From: Rhypophila decipiens
Taxonomy: Eukaryota > Ascomycota > Sordariomycetes > Sordariales > Naviculisporaceae
Direction: 5' to 3'
Assembly (NCBI GenBank): GCA_033297075.1
Contig: MU858408.1
Location: 1 to 12,687 of the forward strand
Length of the DNA: 12,687 nucleotides
The notes below the pieces were generated by a model, which made no database searches, had not been told where the DNA came from, and saw nothing but the letters and a program-made list of their open reading frames with translations. Shown here in pieces: positions 1-9,300 of this stretch (the stretch's first letter is position 1; each line of letters starts with the position of its first letter). The position numbers and the translations under genes were made by a program.

Positions 1-134
1 GCGTTGTTGTAGTAGGTACCGAAGGCGGTGAATACGGCAGAAAGTGGTGCCCACATTGCCGAGCCGGCCAGCCGCCAGCCACTTGCCGTCACTAGGACTA
101 GTTTTATCACAAATGAATAGAACTTGGGTCCCAT
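1..134 (-). CDS. Partial N-terminus of a possible small secreted or membrane protein
   Basis: An open frame starts at an ATG at 134-132 and runs off the left edge after 44 full codons. The N-terminus begins MGPKFYSF, followed by a hydrophobic stretch (about residues 8-20) and then a small-residue segment LAGSA (about 22-26). This resembles a signal peptide with cleavage near residue 26, although a membrane segment is also possible. The last visible residues are FGTYYNN. GTYYN-type motifs occur near the start of barwin/expansin-like double-psi beta-barrel domains, but too little is visible to assign the family. The last 15 codons use mostly C- or G-ending codons, as expected of coding DNA. An in-frame stop lies about 24 nt upstream, but a consensus-like acceptor (TTACCAG) between it and the ATG leaves room for an upstream exon. 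The product is not recognised; the call rests on composition alone. Confidence 0.38.
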   Translation of the reverse strand, partial: MGPKFYSFVIKLVLVTASGWRLAGSAMWAPLSAVFTAFGTYYNN

Positions 135-978
135 TTGCACCAGTATACTGGTAACGGCTTACCAACAATTATCGCATATCCGCATTGGACGAGTAATAAC
201 TGCCCTTTTAGGCTAGTCCCGGCTGCGGTACACCCCTCATCCACTTTCCATCTGCGTTTATGAGTGCCTTCTTTATGGAGTATGTGAGTTCGGTAGGGTC
301 ACTCGACATATGAGGAATTTCTCCGGCCAAAAGACCCATCACCCTATTGCCCAACGGTGCGAAAGATCGCACTTCATTGTTTGTTTGTTATATGAGACGG
401 AATATGGAACGGCGTGAGTATAACAAGTCATGGGCAACTGAACGGACACTTGGGGGAGAGCAACGCGGCAACTTCCGATCTCTTTGGAGTAATGATACTT
501 TGTCCGTGGAACAGCCGGATATCTTGCAATGGAACCGGTGTTCAGCTGATGCTGCAACTGCAGCAGAACTGAGGGGTCGCAGCCTATTAAGCTCGGGCCC
601 GACCCTCCATAGATGATGCATAATGTAATGTCCATGGTATGAGTAAAATGAGATAACATGCTGCAGCATTCCGGTTCAGTGGCGCGCTACTATTGGCCAC
701 CTCCCTACAAAATATGTCGGGCGGAAGGTATCGTATCGCTTGTGAGTTGGAAGACTGATGAGCTCCTACTCGTGGGGCTCTTGTGATGTTGGTGGTCGTG
801 GCGGTCGCGCTTCGGGTCGCTTTTTGTAACTGGATAAGGTAACTTGGATTTCCTTCGTCATGTGCTCTACAATGCTTCCCACACCCTAGGTGCTGTTCCC
901 CCCAAAGTCACCTTTCCGGTCTCATTCATAGTTGTCCATCAAGCCTCAAACTATTTCACGATACCTACGATACCTACG
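135..978. other. Intergenic region upstream of the gasdermin-like gene
   Basis: This stretch of 844 bases holds no convincing gene. Short open frames exist on both strands (for example around 347-616) but lack ATG starts and show no recognisable family. It should contain the promoters of the leftward partial gene and of the rightward gasdermin-like gene. No clear TATA box, repeat or RNA gene was recognised. The gasdermin frame stays open upstream to 844, but there is no ATG in that extension, so it is treated as 5' leader. Confidence 0.5.
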
Positions 979-980
979 AT
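959..980 (+). repeat. 9-bp direct repeat abutting the gasdermin start codon
   Basis: The unit CGATACCTA occurs twice in tandem (959-967 and 968-976), followed by a partial third copy, CGAT. The A and T of this partial copy are the first two bases of the start codon at 979. The duplication sits in the 5' leader and gives the start a favourable context, with A at -3 and G at +4. Function is unknown; it may simply be replication slippage. Confidence 0.6.
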
Positions 981-1842
981 GGCTACTCCAGTCGTCCCAA
1001 AATACCATCTGGCACCTAACCTTTCCATACCTCCCGTTGAAGCAGGGGGGATTTTGGAACTGGGCTCTATAATTGCCGACATCCCCAGTGCAGATGAGCC
1101 GATCAACAAGCACTCCGTAGACCCTATCCCCCAGTCCAGCCTTTTTTGCGGACATCAGAGAGGCTTCACGACCACCTATTCGCGCATGAGAAGTGGAGAA
1201 TATGGTCTTTGGGCCAAGTCCAAGCTATTCGGCATGGAGGGTGTTGGCGGGAAGCTAAGCCGGGCCAGCAAGCGGTCGGCTGAAGATGTTTACCACTTTC
1301 GCAGCATTGATACAATCTACTTTACGCCGTCGGCCGAGTACCTCGAGAGGAGCATGGCAAATCCTGACGTGCGTGCCTATATTAGTGGCTCTGGTTATGC
1401 CCCCGTTTATATTGTGACGGGCCTCAAGACAGCCAGGGGCCCATCTGTCAAGATGTCGGACGCTACAAAGCTGAGCATCACAGCCGAGCTGGGACTTCAG
1501 AACCGGGGAGGGGTGATCGATGTTGAATTTGGTCCCAAACTCGATACGTCCAAAAAGTTGAGGCAGGAGATGGGGTTTGAGGATTCGACCGATTTCATAA
1601 TCGGTATCCGTTTGAGGAAAGTCGCATATGCGAAGTACTGGTGGAACCGAACCCCTGGCGGTCTACGATCTGAGGAGTTTAACAAGGGCGCTACCATGGC
1701 AGACGAAACTGTGTTCAAAATGGACCATGAAAAGGTCGTTGATTTGGGTGACGGATCAGAAGGAGCTGTCCATGTGGTAGAAGAAGAAGAAGAACCAGTA
1801 GATGGACAAGTAGTCGTGACAGCTTGGGTATTGGGATCGTAG
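979..1842 (+). CDS. Gasdermin-like pore-forming cell-death protein (HET-Q1/RCD-1 type)
   Basis: The product has 287 aa and no visible intron. The ATG at 979 is the first in frame and has a good context (A at -3, G at +4); the open extension upstream begins only with non-ATG codons. The length is close to that of Podospora HET-Q1 (about 280 aa). Family-like features in order are: an N-terminal segment with IPPVEAGGILELGSII (17-32); the segment YAPVYIVTGLKTARG (140-154), which matches the conserved gasdermin strand that in animals reads like LVT..L.T; and DFIIGIRLRKVAYAKYW (205-221) at the end of the core. A short polar tail follows (222-287) with Phe234 and Phe246 and an acidic run Glu268-272. 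Fungal gasdermins are two-part proteins in which a small C-terminal tail holds the pore-forming core inactive until a protease removes it. The gene is convergent with a subtilisin-like protease gene 230 bp away, the expected partner. Family assignment is from motif recognition without a search; fold-level similarity should be tested. Confidence 0.83.
   Translation: MATPVVPKYHLAPNLSIPPVEAGGILELGSIIADIPSADEPINKHSVDPIPQSSLFCGHQRGFTTTYSRMRSGEYGLWAKSKLFGMEGVGGKLSRASKRSAEDVYHFRSIDTIYFTPSAEYLERSMANPDVRAYISGSGYAPVYIVTGLKTARGPSVKMSDATKLSITAELGLQNRGGVIDVEFGPKLDTSKKLRQEMGFEDSTDFIIGIRLRKVAYAKYWWNRTPGGLRSEEFNKGATMADETVFKMDHEKVVDLGDGSEGAVHVVEEEEEPVDGQVVVTAWVLGS
1780..1795 (+). repeat. GAA microsatellite encoding an acidic run in the gasdermin tail
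   Basis: Five tandem GAA codons encode Glu268-272 in the C-terminal tail of the gasdermin-like protein. Trinucleotide repeats of this kind can change length in frame. The tail is the part expected to keep the protein inactive, so length change here could affect regulation; that effect is inference. Confidence 0.6.
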
Positions 1843-2072
1843 TCTTGTGTGATATATAGGCTCAAAATGGAAGAGCTGAACACTGTGTGATGGGCCCCTC
1901 TCGGCCTTTACTTATGTAACATGTGAACATTTATCAGGAGTGCTAAAATACCAATAGTGACTTGATGTAAGTGTTTGGTTCGGGTCAGTCTGTTATGGAG
2001 TTGCTGACTTGACTTTTGTGTCAGATAACAGCCCCCTTCTCATATTAGGATCTTCTCCTAGAAAGAACCGAT
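1843..2072. other. Convergent 3' intergenic region between gasdermin and protease genes
   Basis: These 230 bases separate the stop codons of two tail-to-tail genes and must contain both 3' untranslated regions and polyadenylation sites. The opposing transcripts probably come close or overlap. No gene or repeat is seen here. Confidence 0.6.
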
Positions 2073-5000
2073 CTATAAGGCTCTCACGATTTCCTGTATT
2101 TCTTTCGCGATTTCCTCCGGGTCCTTCCCACCCCAAAACAGTTCTGGCTGTACATAGTCGTAGCCGTCTCGTTCTGTAGACATTCTCCTAAATATCTCTG
2201 TCATTCCATCACATCTAAACAATTTAGCCCTTTGGTTCGCCGAGAGATCACAGTGAAAGTTGGCGAACTCTAGGATATTGGCGGCGATGGCGGCAGCTAT
2301 GGGCGTTGCGAAGGATGTGCCCGACTTGTAAACTGGCTTCTTCTTCCATTCCGATCTGACCTTGACACCCAAAAAGGCGAAATTGTCGCCCTTTTTGATT
2401 GGGTTCGGATTCATGTCGCCCTTGTTGCCCATTCCATCACAAGCGTGCACGCATATGACGTTTGCTTTTAGAGCAGGCTTTGAGCGTTTTTGGTTCCCGC
2501 CTTTGTTAGATGCAGCAGCAAACATTAGCTTGTCTACCTTAACTCTGTCGATTGCAGTATCAAGTCTATCAGCACCACTTGACTCGTCATGGAAGCCCCA
2601 TGACATGGATATGATGTCGACTTTCCATTCGTTAACCGCCCAATCAATGGCCTAGTAGCAATATACCGGCAGGTGTATGTCAGCGAGGTACAAGACCGTG
2701 GTGGGCTCCAGGTTGGTTCAAATAGACTCAGGCTACTTACGTCAGCTATTCGCCCAAAATCTCGCTCATCGACATGCATTCCTTCAGCAATCTTGGCGAC
2801 ATAGAGCTCGGCGGAGGGAGCCAAGGTTAGGAATAGACGAGCGACATGTGTCCCATGGCCGGATGTGTCATGGTAATCTTCCTCCCGTCCAACCCAGCTA
2901 CGCTTTCCACGTATTCTTGACGCAGCTCCACGGAAAAACATATCACTACCATCAAGTCCCGTGTCAAGAATCGCGACTCTAATCTTCTCAGGGTTTTCTC
3001 GGATCCTCCCACATTGTATATCAGCTAATCCTAAACAGCGAGGATCTGCAGTTTGTCGCAATGCTATGATGTCGCAGAGAAAGAAATTGCTCAGCCTCTG
3101 GATCCACTGGTCCGCGAAACCCGATCTGAAAAGATTGTATCGTGTTAGCGCGGATACATGTAGCCTTGAAAGGTGTCGTTCGAAAATGTCTGGCTAATAC
3201 CTGGGGAGGTGATAGGAGTATAGAAACCGGATTAATCCACTTACATTCGATCAGCATCGTCTGTTGTATCGTCATCAAAAAATGCCACCCGGCGTTTCAA
3301 TACCACAGGTCTAGTTCCACCTCTCCGAACATTTGGGACTGAGAGACCAGGTATTCCGTCAAACAATTGGCGGGTTGGTGGAAACTTTGTCACCAGGTGA
3401 CGGTACAATGGGTTTACGATGCATTTATATAAGATGGCCAGTTCTTTCAATCGACGCTCATGCATGTGTGGGTGGTGAACATCCTCAGTCCACCTTTGGA
3501 AGTTCATGCATGCCAAGCCGATTTCTCTGTAGGGTTCTCCCAAGTCGTCCAGCCATTCTATGTCTTTGAGCATTCTGGAAAGGCGCTGTATATTGGATCG
3601 TTCATTTGTATCCCAATCAACATCTCCGTCCGTCCACCCAGCTGGACGATTTGCCTCAAGTTCTAGAATCAGTACACCAAGAGATGCCACCAGTTCTGCA
3701 AGGTGCTCGGACTCGGAGTCAGAAATATGGTTGCTTTCGCAGCCAAGCCTGCATTCGATATGCGGTCTCCAGTAATCTGAGTCGATACGCGAAGTCTGGC
3801 CGGTGAATATAAGGATGTTGGATCGATCGAATTCTGTTTGGATCCATGAGCTTCCAAATAAGTGGTACAAGGAGCAGGCAAGGAGGGCTCCAATAGTCGC
3901 ACTTGCACGCCTCCTCCCAGCAAGCGTATCGAGAAACTGTTCCAAGTTCCGCGGCAGTTCAAGTGCCAAACTGGACATTGAGTGATGGGCATCCGGATTG
4001 CCTATCCAGATCGCGCTATCGTCGAAGTACGCTCTTATCGTACTACTATCATCGCTGTTAAATATCGTGTGCGCGCAGAGCCTATGCAGTAAACTGCCGC
4101 GATCAGAGTTCGGTGCATTCGTGGACCTAGAAATTGCATATTTAGTCAAATCCAGAGCATAAAAGGTGAAAGTTAGAGACAAAGGAACGTCAGGCTGGGA
4201 TGCGGATATGCATGATCGATATGTACGTAGGATTGAGAGGTACTGTACTTACGCGATGAAGTTCACAGCAACCCAAGTGTCCGGATCTTTCTCCAAGAGC
4301 ATTTCCATTTCACGCCTGAGAAAACCAGAAAGATGGAGTCTTGCCATATGGTCTTCGTGGGGGCACGGAGTGAGAGCTAGTGATGCAAACAGCATCTCAG
4401 AATTCTTACAAAACTCCCGAGCGTGTGTTATCGATGCAATCTCATTGTCCTTGAAATCTAGCAGCACGCTCTTGACTGTTTGTTCCATGCTGGAGGGGAA
4501 AATGGCCTGGACGGAATTTGTGAAGTTCTCGATGATTCTCGAGCAATCTTGTAAGCTGTTCCGTGGCGTTGGGAAGCGGAAACATTGCCGCGGAGGAGCA
4601 GAATATGGTGCAATATTTGTCGATGCGCCTGCTTCCATGTCTCCGATCACCTTGATCAACTGCGTCTTATGTTCGCTTTGGGCGTTTGGGTTTGTAATAC
4701 CGTAAACGTCCGAGGTGTCTGCGACCTGAAGGTCATGGATATGGTTGAGTTTTGGAAAAAGACAAGCCAACTCCGATGTCTGTGTATGTCCTTGGGGGTC
4801 AGTCTGAGTCACTATGTTAGGAGTCTAGGACGGCGGAGAATTATTTTGTTCGGGATGATGCCAGGAGCCATGCGTTGAACCATGAATAGTTCGTCCCGGA
4901 CGGATAATTTTCCTGCCCGGGGGCTCTGCTTACCTGATTGACTTGGTTGTCGAGAAGGGCCTCCTCTTCTTCAACTGGGATGAGCGCAGCGTCCTCAAAA

Positions 5001-5329
5001 AGCCTGAGAAGGCGGTCCAATGCGGCAATTAACCGACCGATGGTTTCGCATTTTGTGAGTTCATAGACGTCGATCTGGTCTAACTTCGTGGGAATGGTAA
5101 TAATTTCGAATCTCAAAGTGGTGATCTCGTTGTCGTGATTGAGCTCATCGTCGTTGCTGGAGTCCAGTGGGGCTCCTTGCCGAAGTCTTCGACTCAAGCT
5201 AACGATGCTTGGTGGTTTCGGAGGTATAGAGCGATGGATGAGGGGATATATCCGCCGAATGAGACTGAATCGGCTCAATGCGTCGTCCAGCGTGTGCGAG
5301 CGAGGCATATGGAGCTGCTCTCTCGCCAT
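2073..5329 (-). CDS. DUF7580-like / subtilisin-like serine protease (HET-Q2-type gasdermin activator)
   Basis: Five exons: 5329-4934, 4803-4253, 4126-3245, 3125-2741 and 2651-2073. They join without stops into 930 aa. Introns are 130, 126, 119 and 89 nt with GTAAGC or GTAAGT donors, and a CTAAC branch site is visible in introns 1 and 3. The C-terminal half is an S8 protease: AILDTG gives Asp664, SGHGTHVA gives His700, AAASNKGGN gives oxyanion Asn787 and SGTSFATP gives Ser851. The N-terminal half resembles fungal DUF7580: a Cys/His segment PCPHEDHMARLHLSGF (about 278-293), ALLACSLYHLFGSSW (about 396-410), LGVLILELEANRP (about 465-477) and a segment around 515-530. There is no signal peptide, so an intracellular location is likely. 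HET-Q2 of Podospora is a subtilisin-like enzyme that cleaves the gasdermin HET-Q1; the tail-to-tail gasdermin gene makes this the likely role. The N-terminus is the least certain part: the ATG is in a weak context, a stop lies directly before it, and Met8 is an alternative start. Confidence 0.88.
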
Positions 5330-5356
5330 TTACGAAGCCGTTTGTATGACCAACAT
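5330..5356 (-). promoter_or_regulatory. Upstream ORF directly abutting the protease start codon
   Basis: On the minus strand an ATG at 5356-5354 opens an 8-codon frame whose TAA (5332-5330) touches the protease ATG at 5329, in the same frame. A second minimal start-stop (ATGTAA) lies at 5405-5400. If both are in the transcript they could limit translation of the protease. The transcription start is not known, so this is conditional. Confidence 0.35.
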
Positions 5357-6304
5357 AAGGCAGAGCAGAAGACTTCGTGATGGCAGTTTCCGAACTTTGT
5401 TACATTGCGTCGCCGGAGCGTCACTCTATCAGAGGCTGTGGCAGTCTGCGTCTAAATAAGCATCGGGAAAGTCAATTCGGTGTCACTCCAGGTGGCTGCT
5501 GTGTTGTGTAACTTGTATGTAGTTAAAACGGGACTCGCAGGAGAAAAGGCATGATGGGAAGGGCTTGGCTTCATGGGCAAATCAATCTACAAAAAAGAGA
5601 CATGTTCATGTATTGTGCCCAGCCACCGCAATATCAGCATTTATGAGCGAAGCTGCGAAAGCTTCCATACTTGCCAATCGAGCGCAGCCATCCACCCTCC
5701 AAGCGGGGTCAAAATCCGGGCATCCCAATATTTGGATAACTTGAACACGGTGGATTGGTTAGCAGCAGCAGGGGGGGGAGACGGCGATATGCAGGCGCCT
5801 GCGTCCTTGTGCATTTCATTCCGGGACCCCCCACTCCCGTACGTATTGTACCTCGTTAAGTTCATGTTCTCAATCAAGTAGCCCCTTTCGAATGTATAAA
5901 TACAAGTACCTTATTCAACTGACATATTGTGCAATGAATAAAGTATTTTAATGGCAACACCACCAGGGGTGCAGTGATGATCTTGAGGTTGTCTGCCTGG
6001 AGACCACGCACACCGCCATCCGAGTTTGAAGGGAGTATACCTGGGAGTGGGTAGTTCCGTCTAATGCAGTCACAAGTGGAAATCCAGTCGTCTCTCATTC
6101 CACATATCGACGGATCAAGGGTGAATCTACATCATCCACTACTGGAAGGCATAAACGAGTTTGGTTGAGTCAGCAAACAACCGTGATTATTTGTCGAGAG
6201 GTTCTCTTCAATGTTAGATGCATTCGGTCGGCCTTTGTCAAACTCAGAAAAGAATCTCGAATAGGACAGCTTCATAGGCCTCATCCCCGGTTTAATGCGG
6301 TAAT
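5357..6304. other. Divergent intergenic region between protease and zinc-finger/kinase genes
   Basis: About 950 bases lie between two genes pointing away from each other and must carry both promoters. A run of eight G lies near 5770-5778. The ATG-started frame at 5573-5881 has low-complexity, unfamilial content and is not believed to be a gene. No RNA gene or mobile element is recognised. Confidence 0.5.
5895..5902 (+). promoter_or_regulatory. TATA-like box upstream of the zinc-finger/kinase gene
   Basis: TATAAATA lies about 400 bases upstream of the ATG at 6305. It could set a start site with a leader of roughly 370 bases. Matches of this length also arise by chance in intergenic DNA. Confidence 0.2.
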
Positions 6305-9300
6305 ATGGAGCTCCCAAACTCGAGCGGTGCTGGACCTCCAAGTGAGCCACCTCCAGCCGATGACGAGACAATCTATGAGATCACCGACGCCTGCCTTGAG
6401 GCATTTGAGCGACTCATACCCTTGGTTCCTGATGACCGTTTGTCATCGCAATCAAGACCTAATCTCCGCGGCCTTCGTGACGACTTCTCCTTCTGGATAG
6501 ACTACAGCGGAGCGTTAGCATCTGCGGGGGCATCCTTGGACGACAGGCTACATGGCCTTGATGAGATAAAGGGCATGGTCCTGGAACTTCTCCAGATGCT
6601 AGGCAGGAATCTACTACGTCGTAAGTGTTGACTTCTCAAAAGCCCTCAGCTCGTGGTGCTCCACGAGTCTACCTCAGAATTCTCTGTCACCATGCTGATG
6701 TAGTCTATGTCTAGTCGCGCACATCTCCAAAAAGGGCGAGACTTCAGGGGATGACTTCGACCGCTATCATTCTGCAACTGTGTCCACCCTGGATAGGCTT
6801 CATTTCCTGGCTAAGGCGATACGGAAGAGCTCTTCCAAACAACCTGATGCTAAACCATTCGAGTTCACCGAGTTCACTAATCAAGATGACGTCTACTTTC
6901 GCAACATCGCAGTCACGTATGTCAAGTTGAACTGTCCTCGAGCACGGCCTAGTCTGAGAGAGCATCTCGGCGACACCATTGCTAGGCGTAGAAGGGCCTT
7001 ATTGGTAAAAGGACGACATGCCGGGAAGCTCAAATCGAAGCGGAGAGGTCGCTCATCAGCCAGGACGGACACGCAAGGTCAATCTGAGCCCGCCGGCGTT
7101 AGCCATGGCTATCCCAGAAGCGCCTTCCAACCCTCCATTACGGGAAGCAAAGCGACAGAAGCATCTAAACCAGATGCTCGGGCATTGAGAAGAATTATGA
7201 AGCGTGGTGCTTTCTCTATTCAGAGCTCCGGTATATTGCAACGCGATGTGCTACTTACAATTCAATATCCAACTCCTCCACCACTCCCGCATGATGATAT
7301 CAAGCACGTGCAATGCTTCTACTGCTTGGAACCATTACCAGCAGTTGAAATCCGTAAAGGGATATCCGACGATAACAAATATTGGAGGTATGGATATCCG
7401 TGGGATGTCGAAATATCACCCTATCGTTTGAGACTATGCTGATTGACAGCTTTATGTTACTTCTAGGCACCATCTCGACAGAGATCTTCAACCATATGCC
7501 TGTCTTTTCCCCGCATGCGCCAACTATTGGTTTTCCAACATGAAAGATTGGAGCGATCATATGGACAAGTTCCACACCCCAGATTGGCCTCGATTTGTTC
7601 ATGGTACAACGTGGTTCTGTGACACGGATCATGACAAGCCAGAAGAGTTCGATAATGAGAGCGAATGGGCAAAGCATATGATGGAAACAGATCTTCACCC
7701 CAGTCATGAAGCAGAGCCAAGTGAGGAGCAGTTGAAGGTCCTTGCTGGTAAAAAGCAGCAAATTGCCCTCCGTGACCCCGACACTTGCCCTTTTTGCGAG
7801 AGCAAACCATACTCAATCGCTGTCCTTGGCGACAAGGGAAACCCGGCAGATAAAGCTATTTCCTTGACTCAACACATTGGAGCTCACGTCAAGGCGCTTT
7901 CGATGCTAGCATTTCCTAGTTTAGCATGTGCGGCCGACCCAGCTAGTCAAGAGGAACCGGGCTCAACTGGCAATTTGGATGAAAGCAAGAAGAGTACTGT
8001 ATACTCTGGTTTTCCAACACAACCAATCAGCCATGGAGGAGACTTAGAAAGCACATCTCTTGTGTTTTTTGATGACGAGCAAGAGGCTAGAACGGAGGAC
8101 GGTATCTCTGCTAATCCTGCCGGTGCTCCAAGCCACATGATCGCCGAACATAATGACATAACAGTCCCGGATACCGGGGAGGAATTCTCTTGGCATGAGG
8201 TTCCGTTGCCCGAGCTTTCCCAAGATCCCCCATGGGAGCCTCTCCCATCGACAGGTCAGTGGACGGCGCAGTCTGGAGGTCAGACACTTAGCACCATTCA
8301 CGACCAGGGATACGACGCCTGGTTGAAGCAGCAGGCAGAGGATCAAGAGGATGAGTCTGCATCGCGCCAGTCGCCTCGAAGCCCGACTCACGCGCGATCA
8401 CCCAGCGAATCCCGCCAGTCGACCGCAGTGCTGGTAGCGCAGACGGGCGCATTTTTTGACGCACCATGGCCATCACCACCTGCACAGCCACCACCCAGTC
8501 CTCAGGATTTCGAGACGGAGATTAGAGCAGCTCTCAAAGTCTCGGCAAGTAGGGACAAGGGCGAATATCTGCCCAATGACGCCTTCAATCGAATCGTCAC
8601 TCGTGACCGTGTTCGCCAGGAGCTGGCACGCTTGGTGCCCGAAAGGATTGCCGCTGACAAATTGGATTGGTATACCGATCAGGTCTGGCACACGACCCCG
8701 CCTGTCAACTCGAAATCGCATGACCCGCGACCTACCACTAGGAGAAAGATCTTCGCTATTCTCGCCCTGATCCAAATGGTGCCCGGCATCGTCCGCTTCA
8801 TCGATGACTCGGACGAGAACGTGCATGACAATGACCTCCCCTTTCTCCTATCTGACGGACCAGACCCAGGAACTCGCCAGCTGCAACGAAGGGGCAGGGA
8901 CGGTAACCTGTCCCCCATCACAATTGTGTCCTCATGGCCACCCTTCATGCACGAAGTGTTCAACGACTACCAATGGAAGCTGCTCCCTCCATACTTTGTG
9001 CTGAGTACCACAACAAGGCCAGAGGTCCCCCACTACAGCTTTGAGTATGGCACCGTCCTGCCGCTGATTGAGGACGAGAAAATTGCTTCGGGCAATACGG
9101 GCGGCTTTGGTGACGTATGGAAGGTCAAGATACATCCGGCGCACCACAACCGTTGTCACAATGCGTCTTCGGACAAGGATAACCCTTGGTATGCCATCAA
9201 GCGTCTCCGGCATAGCAACCGAGAGGCCTTCAGGGTTGAAGTGTCTAATCTGAAGAGATTTAGCACCAAGGACCATCTCCATATCATCAAGCTGCTCGGG

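Noticed and set aside
339..669. Overlapping open frames of about 90-105 codons on both strands
   Set aside because: They lack convincing starts or family-like content and overlap one another on opposite strands.
844..978. In-frame 45-codon upstream extension of the gasdermin-like gene
   Set aside because: It contains no ATG; the ATG at 979 has a good context and gives the usual family length and N-terminal motif.
2056..2068. 13-nt match TCCTAGAAAGAAC shared with 11356-11368
   Set aside because: There is no extended similarity around either copy; a match this short is compatible with chance.
2362..2982. Plus-strand open frames opposite the protease
   Set aside because: They lie antisense to exons with clear subtilisin motifs and have no family-like content.
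4804..4813. Alternative upstream acceptor (CATAG, ending at 4812) for protease exon 2
   Set aside because: It would place TGA in frame directly after exon 1; the acceptor ending at 4804 keeps the frame and sits at a normal distance from a CTAAC branch site.
5573..5881. 102-codon ATG-started frame in the divergent intergenic region
   Set aside because: Composition looks random, it spans a poly-G run and no motif is recognisable.
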